Below are positions 25,241 through 34,378 of a stretch of 64,000 bases of DNA, one piece after another. The stretch spans positions 1-64,000 of the forward strand of contig DATDBL010000133.1 in assembly GCA_036524855.1 (NCBI GenBank). Reading direction: 5' to 3'. The DNA comes from Aldersonia sp036524855. GTDB taxonomy: Bacteria; Actinomycetota; Actinomycetes; Mycobacteriales; Mycobacteriaceae. The translations under genes and the position numbers were made by a program. The notes below the pieces were generated by a model. That model saw only the letters and a list, made by a program, of their open reading frames with translations. It was not told the DNA's origin and made no database searches. Each line of letters begins with the position of its first letter. The first letter of the stretch is position 1.

Positions 25241-27874
25241 ATGGGCAGCGGCTGGCCGCTGACGGGGCGCACCGAGGAACTGAAGGCGATCACCGAGAGC
25301 CTCGACACGGCCGGGGCGGCGGGAATCGTGCTCGCCGGCGCCGCCGGGGTGGGCAAGACCCGACTGGCCCGCGAAGCCCTCACCCGCGCCGGCCGCCGCG
25401 GCCGCGACTGCCGTTTCGTGGCCGCGACCGCCTCGGCGCAGTCGGTGCCATTGGGCGCGTTCGCCGACTACGCCGACCGGCTCGGCCCCGACCCGTTGGC
25501 GCGGGTCCGTGACGTCGTCGACGCCGTGACGTGCACGTCGCGTCGCGGACCGGTCGTGGTGGGTGTCGACGATGCGCACCTGCTCGACGAACAATCGGCC
25601 CTCGTGGTTCATCAGATCGTGCGGCGGCAACTCGCCACGGTCGTGCTGACCGTGCGCACCGGCGAACCGGCGCCGGATGCGATCACCGCCCTGTGGAAGG
25701 ACGAACTGCTGCCGCGGCTGGAGGTGCAGCCACTGTCCAGGGCGGAGACCGCGTCCCTGCTCGGATGCGTGCTCGCCGGCGACGTCGAGTCCTCCACCGC
25801 CGAGCGGATCTGGGACTACACCCGCGGCAACGCCCTGTATCTGCGTCAACTGATCGCCGACGAACTCGCCGCCGGTCGATTCACCCAACGCTCCGGACTA
25901 TGGATTTGGGACACGCAGCTGCGGATGTCCCCGTCCCTGGCCGACCTGATCGACACCACCATCGGCCGTCAACCCGACCCAGTCCTCGCGGTCCTCGACG
26001 TCCTCGCCGTCCTCGCCGTCGCCGACCCGGTCGAGTTGGCCGTCCTTTCTGCGATGACTCCGGTCGAGGCGATCGACGCCGCCGAAGCCGCCGGGGTGAT
26101 CACGGTCGACACCAGCTCCGATCCCGTCGTGGCCCGGACCGCGCACCCACTCTTCGGCGAGGTCCGCCGCGCCCGGGCCGGGACCATGCGGCTGCGACAC
26201 CTACGTGGACGGGTCGCGACCGAACTCGCCAACACCGTCCCTCGACCCGATCTCATCCAGCGGGTGCGCCGCGCCACCCTGGTGATCGATTCCGATCTCA
26301 CCCCCGACCCCGAACAGCTGATGGACGCCTCGAGTGCCGCACTGGAGCTGATGGACCCCACCACCGCCGAGCGGCTCGCCCACGCCGCCCTGCACGCCGG
26401 TGGCAGACGTCGCGCGCACGTGCTGCACGCGCTCGCCCTGGCGAGCTGCGACCGCCTCGGCGAGGCCCTCGGCACCTACGCCGAGTTGACCGAAACTGCC
26501 TCCACCGACCGCGCGCGCGTGATTCACACCCTCGGGCGGGCGCTTCTTCTGGCCCGAGCGTCGGAGCCCGACGCAGCCGAACACGAGCTGGCAGCCATTC
26601 GCGACCGCATTGCCGATCACGGCCTCGAGCGCCCCTACAACTGCGTGTTGGCCGCGCTGGCGGCGTTTCAGGGCCACCCCCAGATCGCCGTCGACGCAGC
26701 CGCGGCCGGGCTGAGCGAACCCGGATGGACGCATGCCTCGTTCGAGTTCACCGGAATAGCCGGTCTCGTTGTCGGACTCGGTGAGCTCGGCCGCATCGAC
26801 GCCGTCCCCGATCGGACGCAGCGAGGATACGAACTCGGCCGCACGATGATCGAAAATCCAATGGGTCGATTCTTCTTGGGAAGCATGCACATCGCGGCAT
26901 GCCAGCTCGCCGGACGGATCACCGAGGCGCAGGCGGTGGCCGATCGCCTCGCCGGCGAGCCGATGGACAACCCGCTCGCTCGCACCCACCGAGCGGTTCT
27001 CTGGGGTTCGACGGCGTTGGCGCGAGGGGATCTCACGCTCGCCGGGAGGCTATTCCGCGAAGCAACCGCCATCGCAGCATCGCTCGAATACCCGATAGCG
27101 AACCGACTGACCGGGCAACATCGACATGCGCTGGCGCTGGTCATGGCCGGGGACCACGCGTCCGCGGCAGCACTACTCCAGTCCGGAGCGCACGCCCGGA
27201 CTGTGCCCGATTACTTCGGGTTCGAAGCCACGCTGGTGCAAGCTTGGGTTTACGCGGCGGGCGGGACCACCAGCGACGCAATCGCGCTCCTGCACGACTA
27301 CGCGAGGCGTGCCGCGGAGTGCGCTCGGTCGGCGTGCGAGGTGCTGTGCCTGCAAACATCGGCACAGTTCGGTGACCGGACCGTCGCCGCACGGCTGGTC
27401 GAGCTGGCGTCGATCGTGCAAGGTCCCCGAGTCGCAGCGGCAGCCACACATGCGGCTGCCCTCCGCGACCGCGACGGCGACGGATTGCGGGAAGCGGCAA
27501 CGTTGTACGAGGCGTTCGGTGACCGAATCGCCGCCGCTGACGCCGCCGCCCAGGCCGCGGTGCTGTACCGCGAGCAAGGCCGCCGGGGCGCTGCCATGAC
27601 CGCGTCAGCGGTCGCCCGTCGATTGTCCGCCGAAACCGGCGCCGACACCCCCGCGCTACGCGCCAACACCGTCCCCATCCCGCTCACCGACCGCCAACGC
27701 GAGATCATCGCCCTCGCCGCCACCGGGCTCTCCAACCGCGAAATCGCCCACCGGCTGGTGATGTCGGTGCGCACCGTCGAAGGTCACCTGTTCCGCGCCT
27801 CCCAGAAGACCGGTGTCAACGGCCGCGATGAACTCATCGCCCTGCTCGGGAGCCGACCCGCAGCTCGTCACTGA
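25241..27874 (+). CDS. Large LuxR-family (LAL-type) ATP-binding transcriptional regulator
   Basis: The protein has about 877 residues. An N-terminal AAA/STAND ATPase has GAAGVGKT (Walker A, about 33-40) and VVVGVDDAHLLD (Walker B, about 107-118). A long TPR-like helical middle carries many Ala-rich repeats. The C-terminal LuxR HTH reads LTDRQREIIALAATGLSNRE then IAHRLVMSVRTVEGHLFRAS. Such LAL proteins are often pathway activators of secondary metabolism or catabolism. I chose the ATG at 25241 because GSGWPLTGRTEEL is the usual domain start. A frame-consistent ATG at 25187 exists. Confidence 0.9.
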   Translation: MGSGWPLTGRTEELKAITESLDTAGAAGIVLAGAAGVGKTRLAREALTRAGRRGRDCRFVAATASAQSVPLGAFADYADRLGPDPLARVRDVVDAVTCTSRRGPVVVGVDDAHLLDEQSALVVHQIVRRQLATVVLTVRTGEPAPDAITALWKDELLPRLEVQPLSRAETASLLGCVLAGDVESSTAERIWDYTRGNALYLRQLIADELAAGRFTQRSGLWIWDTQLRMSPSLADLIDTTIGRQPDPVLAVLDVLAVLAVADPVELAVLSAMTPVEAIDAAEAAGVITVDTSSDPVVARTAHPLFGEVRRARAGTMRLRHLRGRVATELANTVPRPDLIQRVRRATLVIDSDLTPDPEQLMDASSAALELMDPTTAERLAHAALHAGGRRRAHVLHALALASCDRLGEALGTYAELTETASTDRARVIHTLGRALLLARASEPDAAEHELAAIRDRIADHGLERPYNCVLAALAAFQGHPQIAVDAAAAGLSEPGWTHASFEFTGIAGLVVGLGELGRIDAVPDRTQRGYELGRTMIENPMGRFFLGSMHIAACQLAGRITEAQAVADRLAGEPMDNPLARTHRAVLWGSTALARGDLTLAGRLFREATAIAASLEYPIANRLTGQHRHALALVMAGDHASAAALLQSGAHARTVPDYFGFEATLVQAWVYAAGGTTSDAIALLHDYARRAAECARSACEVLCLQTSAQFGDRTVAARLVELASIVQGPRVAAAATHAAALRDRDGDGLREAATLYEAFGDRIAAADAAAQAAVLYREQGRRGAAMTASAVARRLSAETGADTPALRANTVPIPLTDRQREIIALAATGLSNREIAHRLVMSVRTVEGHLFRASQKTGVNGRDELIALLGSRPAARH

Positions 27875-27970
27875 CACACCCGTGAACTCAACTCCGTTTC
27901 CCATGGGCCGCTCGTACGAACGAATTGTCTTATCCCGCGACGGCGCCCATCGCGAAACTATAGGCGCGTG

Positions 27971-28879
27971 TCATCCGATTATTCGCCGATTTTGGGTCTG
28001 ATCAACTTTCGGTTGCGCGCGGGCTTCCAGAGCTTCCAGGGCCTCCAGCCGCATCTCGGACGCGGATGCCCTCGACCACGGCTCTCGCCTCCAGAACATA
28101 TCGTCCAGGCCCTTGGCAAACCATGATGCAGAGAAGAACAAGATACCGACCACTTCAGCGACCCACAGCGGGCCGAGATTCCCCGGAAAAGTGCCATCGG
28201 CGCTAGATACCACAAGGTACACCACACCCACCACAACTATGATCACGCCGCAGGCGAGGTGAAACCACCAGCGAATATGGTTCGAAATCCAGGCGAGCGC
28301 TTTTCGGGGTTTGCTCCACCACCAGGAGTTCGGGCCGACGCTGCCGTCTGCATCCCGCTCCATCTGGAAGCGCCGGTCGTGGAGAGCCGTGTTGACGCAT
28401 AGGCTAACGAACATGGTGAACACCACTGCGGCGGCGGAATGGTGCACGATTCCTGTGGGCTCCTCGCCCAAGGCGATCTGCAAGGGGGCGAGAGTGGGTG
28501 TCGGTTCACCCGAACCGCATTCGACAGTATCCGGGAGACGGGTGGGGAAGATGGCGACGGTTATTGCAGCCAAGCCCGCCACGAGACTCAGCCCGTTGGC
28601 AAGGGATCTTCGGGTTATCTTGTAGGACGCCAGCAGGAATCCGACGATGCCGAGCCCGATCACGAATATATCGCGAGCCCCCGAGTGGTAGTAGGCACTC
28701 AACGAATCTCGCACCCGAAGGCAGCTTTCGCCCAGGAGCGCAAGGTCCACAACAATCAGCACGATTGGCAGCAGCACGCCCACGACTCCCGCGGCGAACC
28801 GAATTATCAGGAGAGACCGGACCGAATTCGCTGCCTCAATCGCTCGACGGTCTTCGGGAGGCATCTGATCACGGTTCAT
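27971..28879 (-). CDS. Hypothetical multi-pass membrane protein with composition unlike its neighbours
   Basis: This protein of about 302 residues has six or seven membrane segments, a motif SLSAYYHSGARDIFVIGLGI between the first two, a loop with two Cys, and a charged C-terminal tail (EMRLEALEALEARAQPK). The SxSAYYH pattern recalls DUF998-like membrane proteins. I cannot name a function. The base composition around 27.9-29.2 kb is visibly less GC-rich than the surroundings, which suggests transfer. The ATG at 28879 has GAGGA upstream and is preferred to the ATG at 28897. Confidence 0.72.
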   Translation of the reverse strand: MNRDQMPPEDRRAIEAANSVRSLLIIRFAAGVVGVLLPIVLIVVDLALLGESCLRVRDSLSAYYHSGARDIFVIGLGIVGFLLASYKITRRSLANGLSLVAGLAAITVAIFPTRLPDTVECGSGEPTPTLAPLQIALGEEPTGIVHHSAAAVVFTMFVSLCVNTALHDRRFQMERDADGSVGPNSWWWSKPRKALAWISNHIRWWFHLACGVIIVVVGVVYLVVSSADGTFPGNLGPLWVAEVVGILFFSASWFAKGLDDMFWRREPWSRASASEMRLEALEALEARAQPKVDQTQNRRIIG

Positions 28880-29183
28880 CGGGGTCCTCGGTGACATGGC
28901 GGGGGTGGTTCATTGCCGACTCCTTTCCGTTGTCCTGCCGGGGTGTCATGAGGGGAACGGGGCGGCCTCCGCTCTCTGGTGCCGTTTCGAATTCGGGGCG
29001 CTCACTCACGTTGTGACGCGACGAGGAGTCCCCCGGTGAGTGAATCGTATGCCGGGCCGGCAGGGTGTGTGTGTGGTTTGCCCCTACCACGCGCGAGCCT
29101 GCCAACTGCGCCCTGATGGATTCGATTACGAACCATCCACCGTCGTGCGCAGCCGCTTTACTGGCATCCCTTCCTGACGGGGC
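28880..29183. other. Intergenic stretch, no supported gene
   Basis: There are about 300 bases of mixed composition between the membrane-protein gene and the LysR remnant. No start with a good ribosome-binding site leads to protein-like sequence on either strand, and no clear dyad or terminator was seen. Confidence 0.4.
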
Positions 29184-29885
29184 CTACCGACATTTTCGCG
29201 ACGAGCAGCGCCCAGGGACCAGGGACGTGCCTGCAGAATCGCAGCTTTCGATCCAGCCCCGCTCGTGCGATATCGCCTTGGCACATTCCCGCACTGCCGC
29301 GACCGGCGCAGGTCGCCCGTCGGCCAGCCAGATCAGCGACCGCGGGTAGTGCGCCATCGGGTCGACGATTGGTCTCCACAGCGTGCCCGATAGAACCTCT
29401 CCGCATGAGCGGGGTATGCAAAACACGCAGCGACTCCTGGCAACGACATATGATCCGCATCGCATCGTCAGTACCGTCCCCGGATACGTCGCCGGAGTGA
29501 AACCCGCCGATCGGCTCATGTCGCCGACGAACTCGTTGTACTCGGGTGCGCGAGCATCGTCGACGAGCAGCAGCAACTCGCCGGCCAACCGCCGTATCGG
29601 GATCGACTCGAGCCGGGCGAGCGGGTGATCCTGCGCGAGGAGCACTCCCATCGGATCATGCCGCACCAGTTCGGAGGTGACCGAGGGCGGAATCCGCGAG
29701 GCTCGCCCGAATCCCACGTCGAGCCGACCGTCCGCCAGAAGCCGACACTGCTCGGGCATCCCGACCTCGATCGGTGAATCTGCAACCCGGGCTGCTTCGA
29801 CTGCACCGCGTCCAGCACCTGCGGCATCGAGTCGAAGCTCGGATCGCCCGCGGCGACGCGGAGCACAGGGGTCACACTGATCCCC
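29184..29885 (-). pseudogene. LysR-type regulator remnant lacking its DNA-binding domain
   Basis: The substrate-binding half of a LysR regulator is readable. LRVAAGDPSFDSMPQVLDAV with QSKQPGLQI lies in one frame (about 29800-29885). After a shift, VGMPEQCRLLADGRLDVGFG, LAQDHPLARLESIPIRRLAG and LVDDARAPEYNEFVGDM follow in another frame, to 29184. The N-terminal HTH is absent. The upstream side is occupied by the end of an Xre-type antitoxin reading the other way, so a deletion or insertion joined the two. There is no functional start. Confidence 0.68.
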
Positions 29886-30086
29886 GCGTTCAGCTCGACG
29901 AACGGGGCGAGCCGCGGCCCGAACCGCGGCCCATCCTGGCGGCGCTGTTCGCCGCCGGGGTGCGGGGCTGGTCGCTGTGGACGTGGCTGACCTCCCCGAC
30001 CAGCCTGCTCTCCGGCGAGGCTCCCGAGCGACTCGCAGCGGGTGGTGCGGGCCGCTCGGCGTTTCGCGGCCGACACGGCCGCCTGA
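29886..30086 (+). pseudogene. C-terminal remnant of an Xre/MbcA/ParS-type antitoxin
   Basis: The text reads RPILAALFAAGVRGWSLWTW then LTSPTSLLSGEAPERL. One frameshift later it continues QRVVRAARRFAADTAA and stops at 30086, directly before the RES-domain ATG at 30087. The GWSLWxWLxSPxSLLxGExP pattern is characteristic of antitoxins paired with RES toxins. The N-terminal part is missing where the LysR remnant joins. Confidence 0.62.
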
Positions 30087-30640
30087 ATGTCGCCGCAGGA
30101 TCTGGACTGTCCCGACCCGGGGCACTGCCCGGTAGTGGCCACACTCCCTCGGCTGCGCACGACGACCCTTCGCGCCGGGACTACGTGGTATCGGGTGTAC
30201 AACGCGATATGGGGATACGACGAGTACAACCCCGGCCACGGCGACGCCCGCTTCTCTCCCATCGACGATCCGGTCGCGGGGACGCGGCAGCCGAGCATGT
30301 ACCTGGCGGGTACCCCGACAGCGGCGCTGCTGGAGACGGTGTTCCACGACGTCCACCAAGACAGCGCCCGCATCGTCTACGAGCGCGACCTGCGGGGCAA
30401 ACTGATGGCCCACGTCCGCGTCCCCTCCGCCGCCCTGCTCGTCGACCTGCGAGACCCCGAGCTCGAGCGACTCGGATTGCGCCGCGACCACATCGTGTCG
30501 ACTGCCGCCGAGCACTATCCGTGTACCCGACGGGTCGCGCTGGCGGATGTTCGGACCGGGAGCGTCCTCGCTCTACGACGGACCGGGGCGCCTGCGGGTC
30601 GAGGAGGTGGCCGATGGAGCACGTGTGAACCTCCGGTGGC
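30087..30640 (+). pseudogene. RES-domain toxin remnant (NAD+ phosphorylase type), internally deleted
   Basis: From the ATG at 30087 the RES N-terminal half is clear: AGTTWYRVYNAIWGYDEYNP, then GDARFSPID, and YLAGTPTAALLETVFHDVHQ. After AEHYPCTRR about 60 residues of a normal RES domain are missing, and the last part (LALYDGPGRLRVEEVADGAR) is in a different frame. RES toxins deplete NAD+. This one has lost its C-terminal catalytic elements and cannot be active. The original frame stays open into the next gene, but that fusion is an accident of the decay. Confidence 0.7.
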
Positions 30641-30659
30641 TCCGCACCGTGTCCTCGTC

Positions 30660-31418
30660 ATGCTGCGATCTGTCGGAGTTGCGGTCTCGGTTGTCGCCTG
30701 CGCGTTTGCGGGGGCTGGGGTGGCGGCGGCGCAGGATCCGCCGAAACCCGCACCGCCGCCGGGGGCGTTGCTGTCGTCGTTCTGGCGAAACCAGATTCAG
30801 AACTGCAACGCGATCTGTCCGTACATGCTCGACGGGGTGATCGACGTGCCGGTGGCGCTGGTGCAGGCGCCGGGCGTGTACGGCGCGGCGCTCGCGGCGA
30901 CGGGGTCGCAGCCGCGCGCGACCGGTATCGCGGCTGCGTCGGTCACCGGCCCGGCCGACGCCGCCATGACCGGGATCATCGACAACGACGTGAACATCGT
31001 GTTGCCGCGTGCCCAGAACGCGTTCGAGGTCGCAGTCGTCGAATCGATGAATGTCGCCGGTGCGCTCGGAGATCCGAGTCTCGGGCCGACGTTCGACAAC
31101 GCCCGGGCGGAGTTCCTCGACGGACTCGACCGGCCGCTCGTGCGCAATCCGGAGCCGATCGTCGAGCCGGCGACACCCGCGCAGGCCGATGTGGTCGACG
31201 CGATCCGGGTCGGGTCGGCGGTGCTGTTCCACGCGCCCGAACTCGGGATGGTCGGCGCTACCGACGCCGCCGACGACGCCGCGACCACCTACGCGGCAAC
31301 CGGTGACGTCGCGGCGGCCCAGGATGCCGCGCAGCAGAGCATCGATGCGACTCTGCAGCAGGCGACTGAGGTGATCTACGCAACCATGGCCGGGCAATGG
31401 CCGCCCGCACCGAGCTGA
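30660..31418 (+). CDS. Secreted Ala-rich hypothetical protein
   Basis: The 252-residue protein has a classical signal peptide (LRSVGVAVSVVACAFAGAGVAAA). A Pro-rich linker and NQIQNCNAICPYMLDGVIDV follow, where a closely spaced Cys pair may form a disulfide. The rest is an Ala-, Val- and Asp-rich helical domain. I do not recognise a named family; it resembles secreted hypothetical proteins of mycolata. The ATG at 30660 lacks a strong Shine-Dalgarno. The frame continues upstream through the RES remnant, which is not part of this gene. Confidence 0.65.
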   Translation: MLRSVGVAVSVVACAFAGAGVAAAQDPPKPAPPPGALLSSFWRNQIQNCNAICPYMLDGVIDVPVALVQAPGVYGAALAATGSQPRATGIAAASVTGPADAAMTGIIDNDVNIVLPRAQNAFEVAVVESMNVAGALGDPSLGPTFDNARAEFLDGLDRPLVRNPEPIVEPATPAQADVVDAIRVGSAVLFHAPELGMVGATDAADDAATTYAATGDVAAAQDAAQQSIDATLQQATEVIYATMAGQWPPAPS

Positions 31419-31544
31419 GTCATACCCGATCCCCGCGGGTCGTGGCGCGGTTCAGTTCGTCGAGCCCCTCGGGACGCGGATCTATGGTGATCTGCGCGCC
31501 CTGCCGGATGAGTTCGCGCACGCCTGGCGAGGGCGGCGGCCAGG

Positions 31545-31747
31545 ACCCGGCGATGCCGACGGAAGCGCTGCTCGACCTGTCCTCCGGGTACGTGCTCCGG
31601 GTGCTCGATCAGCTGCCGCGACGCGGCACACAGGGTCCGTGGGCGGTGTCGATGAACTACTACGACGATGTCGAACGGCTATGCCGGAGCCCGATCGTCG
31701 ATCTGCAACTGCGGCCCTCGCGCAGTGCCGTGCCGGCCCGGGTGTGA
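31545..31747 (+). pseudogene. C-terminal fragment of an FMO/Baeyer-Villiger-type monooxygenase
   Basis: The frame reads ALLDLSSGYVLRVLDQLPRR, then GPWAVSMNYYDDVERLCRSP and a stop. This is the pattern at the end of EthA-like flavin monooxygenases (L-D-F-S-S-G-Y-V-x-R, then W-x-V-x-x-N-Y-x-x-D). No catalytic or nucleotide-binding part is present. The fragment converges on the membrane-protein gene that ends at 31749. Confidence 0.55.
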
Positions 31748-31748
31748 G

Positions 31749-33035
31749 TCAGGACTTGCGCGTAATCCGGTAGTGCAACACGAGGAACGGCAGGCCGAAC
31801 ACCCAGAAGGCGTGTTCGGCACGCAGTTCCCCGTCGCTGACGTGCACGTCGAGTTCTTCGGCGAATCCGTGCACCGCCGCAGCGGTGAGGGCGCGGGTGT
31901 CGGGGTCGACGTAGGCGAGGTAGTGGCCGGGATGTTCGAGGTCGCTGCGGCTGGTCAGTACGAGGCCACCGCCGGGACGTGACCTCGGCGTCAGCGTCGC
32001 GGTGAAACTTCCCTGCGGGACCGGGAATCCGACGCTGACGTAGCCCCGGCCGTCGTGCCGGTAGGTGGTGTAGAGGCCGACGTAGATCGGTTCGTCGGTG
32101 TCGGCGAAGGAACGGATCCATCCGCGCACGGCGATCGCGTCGTTGTCGGGTAGTGTGATCGTGTCGATGCGGCTGCGGATGCCGCGGTGGGTCTCGCGTT
32201 GGTTCATCGGGACGTTCGCCTGACCGAGTGGCCGCGCCACGGTGTTTCGGTACAGCAGGTATCCGGGGCGCACCCACGCCCGCCACTGCGGGTCGATGTC
32301 GAGACTGAATCGCGTGGTGTGTTCGTAGAATTCGCGGATCAGGGGGTCGACACTCGAGGCGTCGAGGTCGGGGCCGGCCAGGTCGTCGAGCGAGGCGACG
32401 ATGCCGGCATCGGGGGCGTCGGCGGTGTAGTGCCCGCCGAGTTGGGCCGCGAGGTCGGCGACGTAGTCGGTGCCGACGTAGCGGGAGCGCGACTCACGCG
32501 GCACTATAAACGGAAGCTGTTCGGCGGGAACGCCTTCGGCGAGCAGTGTGACCTGTGGGTCGCGGAACAGCAACGGGGAGAGGGTGCGGTAGGCGAGCAT
32601 GGTGCCGGCGGCGACCGCCGCTCCCGGCGCATCGGGCCGAAGGGCGGCGACCGCGCGACCGATGCCGTAACCCAGCACCGGGCCGAGCGCGACCTTCTGC
32701 GGGCGCACCCCGAGCAGACCGGCGAGCGTCCCGGTGCCGGTGGCGACCACCGTCGGGCCGGCATGGGCGCGCTCGGCCACCCAGCCGAGCGGCGCGGCGA
32801 GCGCGGCGGTGGTGGCGATGCGCTGCCAGAGCGCGGGGATCTCGCCGGGGCGTTGCAGGGAGCGGGCGATCCACTCGGAGGTCGCGAGCGCGGTGCCCCC
32901 GATCGCGGCCCCGATTGCGGTGGCCCGATGGCCACGCCTCGACGCCAGGGCGGCGCCGGCGAGGCCGCCGATGCCCGCGGCGAACACGACCGACTCGGCG
33001 CGACTCGTCGGGTTTGCGGCGGAGGGCGTGGACAT
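31749..33035 (-). CDS. Hypothetical membrane-associated protein
   Basis: The 428-residue protein has a Gly- and Ala-rich hydrophobic N-terminal half (about residues 17-150) with several weak membrane segments. A soluble C-terminal half follows, with VGTDYVADLAAQLGG, DPQWRAWVRPGYLLYRNTVA, RGIRSRIDTITLPDNDAI and, near the end, FWVFGLPFLVLHYRITRKS. The family is not recognised. Two repeats of the Gly-x-Ala-Ala motif near the N-terminus may be helix-packing surfaces. The ATG at 33035 is the natural start. Confidence 0.7.
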   Translation of the reverse strand: MSTPSAANPTSRAESVVFAAGIGGLAGAALASRRGHRATAIGAAIGGTALATSEWIARSLQRPGEIPALWQRIATTAALAAPLGWVAERAHAGPTVVATGTGTLAGLLGVRPQKVALGPVLGYGIGRAVAALRPDAPGAAVAAGTMLAYRTLSPLLFRDPQVTLLAEGVPAEQLPFIVPRESRSRYVGTDYVADLAAQLGGHYTADAPDAGIVASLDDLAGPDLDASSVDPLIREFYEHTTRFSLDIDPQWRAWVRPGYLLYRNTVARPLGQANVPMNQRETHRGIRSRIDTITLPDNDAIAVRGWIRSFADTDEPIYVGLYTTYRHDGRGYVSVGFPVPQGSFTATLTPRSRPGGGLVLTSRSDLEHPGHYLAYVDPDTRALTAAAVHGFAEELDVHVSDGELRAEHAFWVFGLPFLVLHYRITRKS

Positions 33036-33172
33036 ACCGAAACGCTAGCCGAGGCGCCGACGGCAGCAGGGGTGCCCCTGTGGTGTGTCGGTAGCGCTGC
33101 TGGTCGAGTGAGGGGAACCCGCATGAGCGGAATCGACGGTGAGGGGGCCCTTCAGACGCGGCGGGGCGGGGG

Positions 33173-33568
33173 TCAGGAGTCGGTGCGCTGGGCCAGATAG
33201 GACTGATAGACGGTGATCAGCGCGTCCTTCTGGGCGCGGCTGAGGCGGGTGTCCTGGCGGATCGCCGCCTCGACGCTCACCGCCTCGACACTCGCCGCTT
33301 CGGCGGGGGCGTCGTCGGCGGTGGCGGACGGCGTGGTGGCGGCCCCAGCGGCCCGCTCGTAGCGGACCAACTCCTCCATCGGGATGCTGAGCGCCGTGGC
33401 GAGGGCGCGCAACACCCGAAGCGACGGTTCGTGCAGGCCGCGCTCGATCTGGCTGAGGTAGGCGTTCGACACGTGGGTGAGCTTGCTCAACTCGCGCAGC
33501 GACAGCTGCGCGAGTTCACGCTGCTCGCGTAGATATGCGCCGAGGGCGCCCAGCGAGCCATTGCTCAC
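33173..33568 (-). CDS. Xre-family regulator next to the HbhA-like gene
   Basis: The 131-residue protein has an N-terminal Xre HTH: LGAYLREQRELAQLSLRELS, then KLTHVSNAYLSQIERGLHEP and SLRVLRALATAL. A low-complexity linker and a short C-terminal helix (RLSRAQKDALITVYQSYLA) follow. The same N-terminal pattern is found in the HTH gene beside hbhA in mycobacteria (Rv0474) and beside the lipid-droplet protein gene in rhodococci. It starts at GTG 33568, 41 bases after the HbhA-like gene on the same strand, and probably regulates that operon. Confidence 0.85.
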   Translation of the reverse strand: MSNGSLGALGAYLREQRELAQLSLRELSKLTHVSNAYLSQIERGLHEPSLRVLRALATALSIPMEELVRYERAAGAATTPSATADDAPAEAASVEAVSVEAAIRQDTRLSRAQKDALITVYQSYLAQRTDS

Positions 33569-33609
33569 TGTGCGCCCTCGTCACCGGTCATCACGCTAAA
33601 ATAGCGCGG

Positions 33610-33993
33610 TCAGGCCTTCGGGGTGCCGAGGCCGGCCGCAGTGGTGACGCGCTCGCGAAACTGCTCGAAGTTCTCGGCCCAGTCCTTGCGGTAGCCCTTG
33701 AACTGCTCGTTCAGCTTCTCGAACTCTCCGCCGAACTTGTCGAACTGGCTGTCGAACTGGCCTTGGAGCTTTTCGAACTGCTCGGTCAGCTTCTCGAACT
33801 GGGTGTCGAACTGGCTGGTCAGCTTCTCGAACTGCTCGGAGATCTTGTCGAACTGCTCGGTGACGGGCTCCGGCAGCTTCTTGCTCAGCTCGTTCGCGCG
33901 CTCGACGACGTCGACGACCAGGTCCTCGCCCTTTTCGGCGGTGGAGAGCTGGAAGGTGTGGAACTTGTCGTACAGATCGGTGGCGGTGCTCAT
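33610..33993 (-). CDS. HbhA/lipid-droplet-type amphipathic helical protein with three 18-residue repeats
   Basis: The 127-residue, almost wholly helical protein starts at ATG 33993, with GAAGGGA upstream. Residues 47-100 are three tandem 18-residue units, for example QFEKLTEQFEKLQGQFDS. Each breaks into 7+7+4 residues beginning Gln/Glu-Phe. Eighteen residues are five full turns of an alpha helix, so the Phe and Leu side chains form one straight stripe, as in lipid-surface proteins. With the adjacent Xre gene, this fits the HbhA/MLDS (TadA) family of adhesin or lipid-droplet coat proteins. The role is inferred. Confidence 0.8.
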   Translation of the reverse strand: MSTATDLYDKFHTFQLSTAEKGEDLVVDVVERANELSKKLPEPVTEQFDKISEQFEKLTSQFDTQFEKLTEQFEKLQGQFDSQFDKFGGEFEKLNEQFKGYRKDWAENFEQFRERVTTAAGLGTPKA

Positions 33994-34138
33994 GTCGAGT
34001 CCCTTCGTTACGGTGTGCATCGCGGGTGGATGCCTATGTCCAGGAAACCACGCGCGTGATCAGTATTTCAAGCAAGATCGACGTGACGTGCCACACATGC
34101 AGGTCAGACGCCTGCGGTCGGCGTCGGCTCGGGGTGCC

Positions 34139-34365
34139 CGCGATCAGCCGGACCCCCGCGGCGTGCAGCACCGCGACCTGTGCCCGGCGGTCTTCCCAGT
34201 CGATGCCGAGCCGTTGCGTGATCTGTCGAACGCGTTTGGGAATCTGCACGCCCGGCTTACGACCCAGCGTCGGGCACATCGCGATGGCGGCATCGACCAT
34301 GCGCCGCGCCAGCTCGGGCGTGGTGTGCAATGCGGTCGCCGTCGAAAGCGACCTCGGCCCGATAG
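34139..34365 (-). pseudogene. Amidohydrolase fragment
   Basis: The minus-strand frame reads LHTTPELARRMVDAAIAMCP, then IPKRVRQITQRLGIDWEDRR and AQVAVLHAAGVRLIAGTPS, which is the middle of a metal-dependent amidohydrolase just before the usual GTD metal ligand. Neither a start nor the C-terminal barrel strands are present. The fragment is wedged between the HbhA-like gene and the VOC remnant. Confidence 0.58.
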
Positions 34366-34378
34366 CCGCGTCTCGGTC

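Noticed and set aside
30087..31418. A 443-residue RES-secreted protein fusion.
   Set aside because: The RES part has lost about 60 residues and the reading frame into the signal peptide is accidental; a signal peptide in mid-protein makes no sense.
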